In this document: piece by piece, positions 26,294 through 33,978 of the stretch
How positions within the stretch are numbered: the first letter of the stretch is position 1
Layout of the letters: each line of letters begins with the position of its first letter
From: an uncultured Flavobacteriales bacterium
GTDB lineage: Bacteria > Bacteroidota > Bacteroidia > Flavobacteriales_E > Vicingaceae
Assembly (NCBI GenBank): GCA_905479995.1
Contig: CAJQON010000028.1
Span: 1 to 64,000, forward strand
Reading direction: 5' to 3'
DNA: 64,000 nucleotides
Program-made: the position numbers and the translations under genes
The notes under the pieces: model-generated
What the model was told of the DNA's origin: nothing
The model's input: the letters and a program-made list of their open reading frames with translations, nothing else
The model's database searches: none

Positions 26294-27061
26294 ATGGCTA
26301 TAAATAACCCTTTAATTTTAGTTGTTAACGATGACGGCATAAATGCTCCCGGAATTAGGGCTTTAATTGAGGTGGCTAAAGGTTTGGGAGAAGTTGTTGT
26401 TGTTGCGCCAGATAAAGCGCAAAGCGGTATGGGGCATGCCATAACTATAAACGACACACTACAAGTAGATAAAGTTAATATTGAAGGTACTATAGCTTAT
26501 TCTTGCTCTGGAACCCCAGTTGATTGTGTTAAATTGGCCATTAACAAACTATTACATAAAAAACCTCAATTAATTGTTTCGGGTATTAATCACGGATCTA
26601 ATTCTTCAATTAACGTAGTCTATTCAGGAACAATGTCTGCTGCCTTAGAAGGCTCTTTAGAAGGAATTCCATCTATAGGGTTTTCATTATTAGATCATTC
26701 AATAGAAGCTGATTTTAGTGCAGCACAAATTATTGCCAAACAAGTTATCACTTCTGTACTTAACAATAATCAAGAAAAATCGCTGTGTTTAAATGTAAAT
26801 ATCCCTAAATTAAACACTAAATTAATTGCAGGAATTAAAGTTTGCCGACAAGCTAAAGGAAATTGGCAAGAAGAATATGATGAACGTGTAAACCCTATGG
26901 GAACTATCTATTATTGGCTTACTGGAAAGTTTGTGATTGAAGATGATGGTGAAGATACAGATGAATGGGCTTTAGCAAAAGGTTACGTCTCAATAGTGCC
27001 TGTTCAACCAGACGTTACTGACTACAAGATTAAAAATGATTTAAAGTATTTAGAGTTATGA
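26294..27061 (+). CDS. surE: 5'/3'-nucleotidase SurE
   Basis: A 255-residue metal-dependent nucleoside monophosphatase. ILVVNDDGINAPGIRAL carries the metal-binding Asp pair; VAPDKAQSGMGHAIT, VSGINHGSNSSINVVYSGTMSAALEG and FSLLDHS are family blocks. The C-terminal KGYVSIVPVQPDVTDY is typical. It forms an ATGA overlap with the following small membrane protein gene and lies upstream of lpxB, as often in Bacteroidota. Confidence 0.95.
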   Translation: MAINNPLILVVNDDGINAPGIRALIEVAKGLGEVVVVAPDKAQSGMGHAITINDTLQVDKVNIEGTIAYSCSGTPVDCVKLAINKLLHKKPQLIVSGINHGSNSSINVVYSGTMSAALEGSLEGIPSIGFSLLDHSIEADFSAAQIIAKQVITSVLNNNQEKSLCLNVNIPKLNTKLIAGIKVCRQAKGNWQEEYDERVNPMGTIYYWLTGKFVIEDDGEDTDEWALAKGYVSIVPVQPDVTDYKIKNDLKYLEL

Positions 27062-27357
27062 ATAAAGGGAACATCAAAAAGTTAGATCATATATTACTGG
27101 GTGTTGTGCTCGGAATAATTATCCCAATAATTATAATGCAACTTGTATTAGATTATTATTCTAACTTATCTTTAATGGACATTATAAAAAATCCATTTTT
27201 TAGTGAGATTGTAAATATCTTAAAAGGAGTTATCTTTGTGAACTTGGGAATATTTTTTCTCTTTTATTGGCGAAAAAAAGACAAGTCGGCCCGAGGAGTA
27301 GTTTTAGCAACTTTACTTTATGGCGGTTTCTATGTGTATTATTCCTTTTTTATGTAA
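27058..27357 (+). CDS. Small membrane protein between surE and lpxB
   Basis: A 99-residue protein with three predicted helices (about 10-30, 45-68 and 78-98) and a basic patch YWRKKDKSARG before the last helix. It is translationally coupled to surE by ATGA and ends 6 nt before the lpxB ATG. I do not recognise a domain. The tight linkage suggests a role in envelope or lipid A biology. Confidence 0.75.
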   Translation: MNKGNIKKLDHILLGVVLGIIIPIIIMQLVLDYYSNLSLMDIIKNPFFSEIVNILKGVIFVNLGIFFLFYWRKKDKSARGVVLATLLYGGFYVYYSFFM

Positions 27358-27363
27358 ATCCCT

Positions 27364-28476
27364 ATGAAGTACTATATAATTGCAGGAGAAGCTTCAGGAG
27401 ACCTACAAGCATCTTATTTAGTTAAAGAATTAAAGCTTGCCGATGCTAACGCCAACATTAGGTGTTTTGGAGGTGACTTAATGGAAAAGCAAGGCGCCAC
27501 TCTTGTTAAACATTATAAAGAGATGGCCTTTATGGGCTTTGAGCAAGTTATAATGAACATTAGAACCATTTTTAAAAATATGGCCTTTTGTAAAGATGAC
27601 ATCTTAAATTTTAAACCTGATGTACTTATTCTTGTTGATTACCCTGGCTTTAATTTAAAAATTGCAAAATGGGCTAAAGCCAACAACATTACTATTTACT
27701 ACTACATTTCACCTAAAATTTGGGCTTGGAATGAAAAAAGAGTCCATAAAATAAAGCAAATCATTGATAAGATGTTTGTGATTCTTCCTTTTGAAAAGGA
27801 TTTTTACAAAAAGCATAATGCAACTGTAGATTTTGTTGGACATCCTCTATTAGATTGTATTGCAGATCGCCCAAAAGTAGCGTTATCAGATTTTAAAAGT
27901 GAGCACCGCCTTTCTGACAAGCCTATTATTGCGATACTTCCTGGAAGTAGAAAGCAAGAAATTACAAAAATGCTCAATTTAATGACTTCCATTAAAGATA
28001 AGTATTCAAACTACCAATTTGTAATTGCTGGAGCACCTTCGCAATCTAAGGAGTTTTATAATCAGTTTATTACAGAAGGTACGACTCTAATAGAAAATAA
28101 GACATATGACTTATTAGAACATGCTACAGCTGCAGTTGTGGCTTCGGGAACAGCAACACTAGAAACAGCCTTATTTAAAGTGCCACAAGTAATTTGCTAT
28201 AAAACTGATGGTATATTTTATCAAATTGCTAAGCTGGTTATTTTAGTGAAATACATTTCTTTAGTCAACTTAATTATGGATGACGAAATATGCAAGGAAC
28301 TGATTCAGAGCGAACTAAACACAAACAACTTAAGCTTTGAATTAAATAAAATATTAGTTGGTGATTCTAGAGAAATTATGTTAAACAGCTATGATGAGAT
28401 GCATAAAAAGCTTGGTGGAACTGGCGCTTCTAAAAGAGCAGCAGAATTAATGGTAAACTATTTGCAAAGCAATTAA
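27364..28476 (+). CDS. lpxB: Lipid-A-disaccharide synthase
   Basis: A 370-residue GT19 glycosyltransferase that joins UDP-diacylglucosamine and lipid X in lipid A synthesis at the inner membrane. Signatures are YYIIAGEASGDLQASYLVKEL, FMGFEQVI, LVDYPGFNLKIAKWAK, YYISPKIWAWNEKRV, LPFEKDFY, VDFVGHPLLD, AILPGSRKQEI and VASGTATLETAL. Length and all motifs are intact. Confidence 0.97.
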   Translation: MKYYIIAGEASGDLQASYLVKELKLADANANIRCFGGDLMEKQGATLVKHYKEMAFMGFEQVIMNIRTIFKNMAFCKDDILNFKPDVLILVDYPGFNLKIAKWAKANNITIYYYISPKIWAWNEKRVHKIKQIIDKMFVILPFEKDFYKKHNATVDFVGHPLLDCIADRPKVALSDFKSEHRLSDKPIIAILPGSRKQEITKMLNLMTSIKDKYSNYQFVIAGAPSQSKEFYNQFITEGTTLIENKTYDLLEHATAAVVASGTATLETALFKVPQVICYKTDGIFYQIAKLVILVKYISLVNLIMDDEICKELIQSELNTNNLSFELNKILVGDSREIMLNSYDEMHKKLGGTGASKRAAELMVNYLQSN

Positions 28477-28543
28477 TAATTGATTGTGAATAACTGTCGG
28501 GCTTACCGATTATATTCAATCCCATTAATAATACTTTTACTTA

Positions 28544-29704
28544 GTGATTAAAACACTCGTTATATTCTTAATAGCCTTTCTATCCTATCTTTCGGCTTCT
28601 GCCGAAATGATAAACATTGGGTTATACCACAAATACAAAGTCACATCATTTATATTTCACCCTGAACAAGGGAACTATTCTGTTTTTACTGAAAAAGGCA
28701 AGCTTTTAGAGGCTGATAAAGGTGAAGTATTAGAACTACACTTCTCTTCTAGTGGAATTAGTGTAAAGTCTTTAGACCAAGATTATGGTAGCTTTAAAAA
28801 AGTTAGATTTATTGGCACCGAACCAAGTAACTCCTTTGAAATAAGGGTTCCGTTTAGCAAAAAAACTAGAAAGTATGAAGACAATCTTTTTGTAAACATA
28901 CACAACTACTACAATTACTTTCAGTTAATTAACAATATAGATTTAGACAATTATGTGGCAGGTGTGGTAGAGTCTGAAGTTGGAAGAAATCCTCCTTCTG
29001 AATATTTTAAACTTCAATCTATAATTTGTAGAACTTATGCTTTAAAAAACATAGACAGGCATTCAGTTGAGGGATTTAGCTTATGCCACAAGGTACATTG
29101 CCAAGCATACAATGGCAAGCCTAAATCTGTTTTAATTAAAGAAGCTGCAATAGAAACCAACGGAGTTGTAATAGTTGATAGTGATATAAATTTAATTACT
29201 GCTACTTTTTACTCCAACTGTGGTGGAGAAACAGCCAACTCTGAAGAGGTTTGGAGATCAAAACTCTATTATTTAAGAACCACTAAAGACACTTTTTGCT
29301 TAAAAGAAAATAATGCAGTTTGGACAAAAAAAATAAGTAAAACCAGCTGGAAATCTTATTTAAAAAAGCACCATGCACATGATTCTGATTTAAATTATGA
29401 ATGTGGTACAGAATATTTTCAACTAGATAGAGAGCAATTTTATGAAAAAGACAATGTAAAAATACCTTTTGTAAAAATTCGAAAAGATTTCAAGTTAAAA
29501 TCAGCACAATTTAATGTAATTCCAGATGCAAACTATGTTATACTTAAAGGGAAAGGCTTTGGACATGGTGTTGGACTATGCCAAGAAGGTGCAATGAGAA
29601 TGGCAAAACTAGGTTTTTCATACATCGATATTCTTCACTTTTACTATGAAGATGTACATATGATTAATTTGGAGTCACTTGCTTTTTTTAAAGCCGACTT
29701 TTAA
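28544..29704 (+). CDS. SpoIID/LytB-domain exported protein
   Basis: A 386-residue exported protein. The GTG at 28544 is the only start giving a signal peptide (KTLVIFLIAFLSYLSASAE). The SpoIID/LytB domain is recognisable: LDNYVAGVVESEVGRNPPSEYFKLQ (conserved catalytic-type Glu), the ICRTYALKN helix, SNCGGETANSEEVW, and GKGFGHGVGLCQEGAMRMAK. SpoIID cleaves peptide-stripped glycan strands; homologues in non-sporulating bacteria are thought to act on the cell wall. It is probably in the surE-lpxB operon direction (67-nt gap). Confidence 0.88.
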   Translation: MIKTLVIFLIAFLSYLSASAEMINIGLYHKYKVTSFIFHPEQGNYSVFTEKGKLLEADKGEVLELHFSSSGISVKSLDQDYGSFKKVRFIGTEPSNSFEIRVPFSKKTRKYEDNLFVNIHNYYNYFQLINNIDLDNYVAGVVESEVGRNPPSEYFKLQSIICRTYALKNIDRHSVEGFSLCHKVHCQAYNGKPKSVLIKEAAIETNGVVIVDSDINLITATFYSNCGGETANSEEVWRSKLYYLRTTKDTFCLKENNAVWTKKISKTSWKSYLKKHHAHDSDLNYECGTEYFQLDREQFYEKDNVKIPFVKIRKDFKLKSAQFNVIPDANYVILKGKGFGHGVGLCQEGAMRMAKLGFSYIDILHFYYEDVHMINLESLAFFKADF

Positions 29705-29709
29705 AACTT

Positions 29710-30993
29710 TTACTCTACTTCTAGCTCTATCAATTCGCCATCTTTATGAATAATAACGGCATTTTTCTTTTCTATAATCATGGTTGGAGTACCATCAAAA
29801 TCAGAAACTTTTCCTTTTAACGTAATTTGTTTTCCCTCCCATTTAACCAAAGGATTATAGTCAAAATTAGAAATGTTTTTTTTCCATATTGCAACAGTAA
29901 ATATTTGATTCGGATAGTTTTTATCGAGGTTAATAAATAAATGCCCATTTTTTGATTTACGCCCAGCCACAACAGTTCCTGTAACCGACACTTTTTTATT
30001 AGCTCCCATAAACTCCTTTGCATTTACAGTGTTATATACGCCATAAGGCAAATCAGGCTGGTACGCTGAAGCAACATCGGTTGTTTGTTTTTCTGCAATC
30101 CACCAACCTACATTAAGCTGCTCTTCCATCTCCTCTTCTTTTTCATCTTCTAGCTGGTAAAAGAAATTTATACCTACCTGCTTTTCTACGTCATTAATTG
30201 AAACAGCATAACTACCAAGTGAGTTCGTCAATTCTTTATTGGGCATAATAAACCCTATGGCCTTTTGATTAACTAAATCTAACACCACTTTGAAGTAATG
30301 CTGAGGAATACTAACCTTGTTAATTCCTTGCTCAATTCTGGGTAAGCTATCGTGTAAAATTGGTCCTGTAACCACAAATAGTTGAGTTTCTGGATGATCG
30401 TTAATATATTTTCGAAGTAAACGCTCTAAATCGGCCCACTTCTTTCTATTAAACTCAGGCAATTGTGGCGACATATTTGAATAGAAAAACGATTCTGAAA
30501 GGGCTATTTTACTCCATTTAAAATCTGCTGAAGGAGCCAAATGGCCTCTATCATAGCCAAATCCATTGTAAGTGTATTTAGTTTTTGATCCAGGTTTAAG
30601 TGTTTTAGTGAAATAATCTTTTTCAACAGAACTTCCAGTTAAAACTTTCGGATCTTGCCTAAAGTTATTGGTTCTCTTAACCTTTCCATCAATAATGTCG
30701 GCAGTAATAACGTGGCTTACCCATCTTGCTTGTTCATGCTTTTCAGAATACACCAAACTAATGGCAGAATGATTTATAAGCACTTCTTTTTCTTGTAGCT
30801 CTGGAAGCCCAATTCTATTAATGTCATTTTGAATTTTTTCAAGTTTTAACCCATTAATCTGCAACTGTAGCTGCTCTTTTTCTTTTTCAATGGTTTCTAC
30901 CTTTTGCTCTAAAGCGTTAATTTGAGTATCAACATTTTGAGCCACTAGCAAAAGTGGAAAACTGATTAATAATGTAAATATAAATTTATGCAT
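29710..30993 (-). CDS. Exported DNA/RNA non-specific endonuclease with OB-fold
   Basis: A 427-residue secreted nuclease. It has a signal peptide (FTLLISFPLLLVAQ), a coiled coil at about 25-55, then the beta-beta-alpha-metal NUC domain with YDRGHLAPSADFKW (catalytic His of DRGH) and a downstream FFYSNMSPQLPEFNRKKW (metal Asn). LFVVTGPILHD and HYFKVVLD are further family strands. Residues about 305-420 form an OB-like domain (VSVTGTVVAGRKSKNGHLFI, ITLKGKVSDFDGTP). It probably degrades extracellular nucleic acid. It follows the 31000 gene by 6 nt. Confidence 0.9.
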   Translation of the reverse strand: MHKFIFTLLISFPLLLVAQNVDTQINALEQKVETIEKEKEQLQLQINGLKLEKIQNDINRIGLPELQEKEVLINHSAISLVYSEKHEQARWVSHVITADIIDGKVKRTNNFRQDPKVLTGSSVEKDYFTKTLKPGSKTKYTYNGFGYDRGHLAPSADFKWSKIALSESFFYSNMSPQLPEFNRKKWADLERLLRKYINDHPETQLFVVTGPILHDSLPRIEQGINKVSIPQHYFKVVLDLVNQKAIGFIMPNKELTNSLGSYAVSINDVEKQVGINFFYQLEDEKEEEMEEQLNVGWWIAEKQTTDVASAYQPDLPYGVYNTVNAKEFMGANKKVSVTGTVVAGRKSKNGHLFINLDKNYPNQIFTVAIWKKNISNFDYNPLVKWEGKQITLKGKVSDFDGTPTMIIEKKNAVIIHKDGELIELEVE

Positions 30994-30999
30994 GTATTT

Positions 31000-31539
31000 T
31001 TATTTGTTTTTTCTAGCCGCTTTTTTAGCTTGCTTGGCTGCTACTTTTAATTGTCGTTCCTCTTCCTTTCTTTCGTTATATTCTCTCCTTAATTTTTCCT
31101 CTTTAGTTTCCATTCGTTCAGTTATTTCTGCCTTGTATTTATCCATATTAAAAGACTGAAAATTTGGGCCTAAATTAGAAACCGAAACACCTCCCACGCT
31201 TCCTCCAACTCCAATACTTACTCTACCTTTTGGCTGAGGAGTCACTATTCTTAATGGTTCCTCCTTGTTTAACTCTATTTCACCTGCAACTTCTCCATTT
31301 TTTGTTTTAACTAAAACAACATCTGGAAAAGCCTTAAAGTACCACCTACCGCTAATGTTTTTACCATTTAACTTAGTACTTATTTGCCCTCCTTGTTTTA
31401 CTACATGCCTAACTTCTCCAGCTTTAGTAATAACAATGGTATATATTTTTTTATAAACATCACTAGGATTTTCATTGGCTTGAGAAAAAGCCATAACGCC
31501 CATTAATACAGCAACTAAAAATAAAATATACTTTTTCAT
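31000..31539 (-). CDS. Exported protein of unknown function
   Basis: A 179-residue protein with signal MKKYILFLVAVLMGVMAFSQ. Residues 25-95 look like a small beta domain (YTIVITKAGEVRHVVKQGG, GRWYFKAFPDVVLV). A glycine-rich GVGGSVGGVSVSN stretch follows, and the last 50 residues form a highly charged helix ending KKAARKNK. I do not recognise it. It is first gene of a leftward pair with the nuclease, 6 nt apart, which suggests a shared export-related function. Confidence 0.65.
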   Translation of the reverse strand: MKKYILFLVAVLMGVMAFSQANENPSDVYKKIYTIVITKAGEVRHVVKQGGQISTKLNGKNISGRWYFKAFPDVVLVKTKNGEVAGEIELNKEEPLRIVTPQPKGRVSIGVGGSVGGVSVSNLGPNFQSFNMDKYKAEITERMETKEEKLRREYNERKEEERQLKVAAKQAKKAARKNK

Positions 31540-31623
31540 AGTGAAGTGATTTTTTGGAGTGAATCAAATTTAATAATAATAGCTACTTTTAAACGTTAAG
31601 ATGTACTAAATATTTACCCTGTT

Positions 31624-33732
31624 GTGTTAAATTTTAACCACACGCCCCTAATACGCCTACTTACCCCTTTTTTAGTAGGAATTTTAAGCTCTGTTTATTT
31701 TCAATTAAACAAAGAAGCACTTCTTATTGGCTTATCTACAACTATTCTGCTCCTCTTATTTTTTTACATTTTTTCAAATTTAAATGCTTCGTTTAAATAC
31801 AGGTGGTTATTTGGGAGCTGTTTAAACATTGTTTTGTGGACAGCGGGAGCTTTACTTTGCAATTTACAGTACTACCCTTCAGCCAACACGCAATTAGTCA
31901 CTTCTTCGGCAACAACATTGGTAATTGGAACCGTAAATAAACCAACAACAGAAAGCCCAAACTCTATTAAAGTTAATGTATTGCTAAAAGGAGTTAAAAA
32001 CCATCAAAAGTGGAAACCAATAACTATAGAAACCCTACTCTACCTTGAAAAAGATAGCTCATCAAAAAGCTTAAATCTTGGTGATTTATTGGTTTTTGAA
32101 GCAAAATTAAAAGAAACTAGTCCTCCTTCAAACCCAGATGAGTTTAACTATAAAAGGTATTTATCTTACCATAAAATAAATTACCAAGCCTACCTAACAG
32201 GCAACAATTGGAAAAAACTAAAAGCAACGGAAACCTTTTCTATTGCTAGCTTTAGTAACCAAATAAGATTAAGCTTAATAAATAACTTAAAAGAAAAAGG
32301 CTTAGAACCTAAAGAGTTGGCCGTAGCATCAGCTCTTATTTTAGGTTATAAAGACAACATTGATCCAGACTTAAAAAATGCTTACTCTAGTGCTGGTGCA
32401 ATGCACGTATTGGCTGTCTCTGGACTACATGTTGGAGTAATCTTTTTAATCTTTAGTCAACTTTTAAGTTTTTTAACCAAACTCAAGCATGGAATTTACA
32501 TTAAAAGTGTACTAATTGTTTTAATTCTTTGGATGTACGCTATAACTACCGGTTTATCTCCATCGGTAATGCGTGCAGCTACCATGTTTAGTTTTATTAT
32601 TGTGGCAAAAGCTGTAAACCGTAATTCTAATATTTACAACACTTTAGCAGCCTCAGCTTTTCTATTACTACTTATTAACCCACTCCTTATCATGGAGGTT
32701 GGTTTTCAGCTTTCTTACCTCGCTGTTTTAGGAATTGTAATGATACAACCATGGATAAACAACTGGTTTACCTTTAACAACTGGTTACCTCGTAAAATAT
32801 GGGAAATTAGCGCAGTTTCTATAGCAGCTCAAATAACTACATCTCCTTTAGGCTTATTGTATTTCCATCAATTCCCTAATTATTTCTTACTTTCAAATTT
32901 AATTGTAATTCCTTTAGCCATATCTATTTTGTGTATCGGTATTACAACCCTTTGTTTTTCATCAATTCCTTTAGTAGGTGATTTTTTAGGCTTAATTCTA
33001 AATTATTTGGTAAAAGCCCTCAATTTCTCAGTTAGTTATATTGACAAAATTCCTTATTCATTAACGAGCGATGTTAAATTTAATGTCCTCGACACCTGGC
33101 TTATCTATCTTTTTATTGTGTGCACTTTACTTTTAGTAGCTTATAGAAAGTTTAAGTATTTGTTAATTGGAAGCCTATTATTGTCGACATTTTTAATCCT
33201 AAACCTTGTTTTTAGCTACGGAACAAATAATAATAAAAAACTAATAGTATATAACATTAATAAGCATACTGCAATTGGCTTCATTGATAAAAGCAACAAT
33301 TTCATATTGGGCAATACTGAATTAATTTCTGATGAACACAAACTATTGTTTCATGTACAAAACTATTGGATAAACAATGCTGCTAAACCTTATCAATCAA
33401 TTGACATAATGACAATTGAAAATAAACCACCCTCTGGTAATTTATTTCGTTGTGGGAATTACTTTCAATTTTATAACACTCGACTAGCAGTCATTAACCA
33501 TCATTATAAATCAAGTTCTAACTTAACCAAATTAGAAGTTGACTATTTAATTGTATCAAAAGAGTATAAAGGAAATCTTTTAGAACTCACTCAATTCTTT
33601 AATTTTAAAAAACTCATTTTTGATTCCTCTTGCGGTTTTTACCAACTCAAAAAATGGATAAGTGAGGCTACACAAATGTCATTGCCTTATTTTGACATTA
33701 AGCAACAAGGTGCTTTTGAGGTAGAACTTTAA
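31624..33732 (+). CDS. comEC: ComEC/Rec2-family DNA uptake channel protein
   Basis: A 702-residue inner-membrane protein of the competence family, starting at GTG 31624. It has N-terminal helices, an OB-like DUF4131 region (LGDLLVFEAKLKETSPPSNP), then the competence core with MHVLAVSGLHVGVIF, TGLSPSVMRAATMFSFII, NTLAASAFLLLLINPLLIMEVGFQLSYLAVLGI, and many helices up to about residue 530. The C-terminal 160 residues are soluble but have no HxHxDH metal motif, so the beta-lactamase-like domain is degenerate or replaced. No other competence genes are nearby. Confidence 0.9.
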   Translation: MLNFNHTPLIRLLTPFLVGILSSVYFQLNKEALLIGLSTTILLLLFFYIFSNLNASFKYRWLFGSCLNIVLWTAGALLCNLQYYPSANTQLVTSSATTLVIGTVNKPTTESPNSIKVNVLLKGVKNHQKWKPITIETLLYLEKDSSSKSLNLGDLLVFEAKLKETSPPSNPDEFNYKRYLSYHKINYQAYLTGNNWKKLKATETFSIASFSNQIRLSLINNLKEKGLEPKELAVASALILGYKDNIDPDLKNAYSSAGAMHVLAVSGLHVGVIFLIFSQLLSFLTKLKHGIYIKSVLIVLILWMYAITTGLSPSVMRAATMFSFIIVAKAVNRNSNIYNTLAASAFLLLLINPLLIMEVGFQLSYLAVLGIVMIQPWINNWFTFNNWLPRKIWEISAVSIAAQITTSPLGLLYFHQFPNYFLLSNLIVIPLAISILCIGITTLCFSSIPLVGDFLGLILNYLVKALNFSVSYIDKIPYSLTSDVKFNVLDTWLIYLFIVCTLLLVAYRKFKYLLIGSLLLSTFLILNLVFSYGTNNNKKLIVYNINKHTAIGFIDKSNNFILGNTELISDEHKLLFHVQNYWINNAAKPYQSIDIMTIENKPPSGNLFRCGNYFQFYNTRLAVINHHYKSSSNLTKLEVDYLIVSKEYKGNLLELTQFFNFKKLIFDSSCGFYQLKKWISEATQMSLPYFDIKQQGAFEVEL

Positions 33733-33746
33733 AACATTACTTCAAC

Positions 33747-33809
33747 TTATTTAATCCAACCAACTAGAACAAAAAGTACAAGTATTATAATTAATCTGAT
33801 AGGCTTCAT
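33747..33809 (-). CDS. Possible 20-residue hydrophobic peptide in a 246-nt gap
   Basis: The gap 33733-33978 holds no recognised gene. On the minus strand an ATG at 33809, preceded by AGAAGA, encodes MKPIRLIIILVLFVLVGWIK: a basic start, one hydrophobic helix and a basic end. It lies 170 nt downstream of the phosphatase gene. It could be a membrane micropeptide or chance; no supporting homology is available. Confidence 0.25.
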   Translation of the reverse strand: MKPIRLIIILVLFVLVGWIK

Positions 33810-33978
33810 TCTTCTAATATAGTTGTTTTAAAACTAAAAATTGATGGTCATTATGTAATCGGTAGCACATTTCATTCTATCGGCAAATTAGGTTAATAAC
33901 CCAATACCACTATAGACTTAAAGCATAAGGTCAATCCTTATACAAGCTCAAAATAACATTCGGTTGGTTAACTACACA

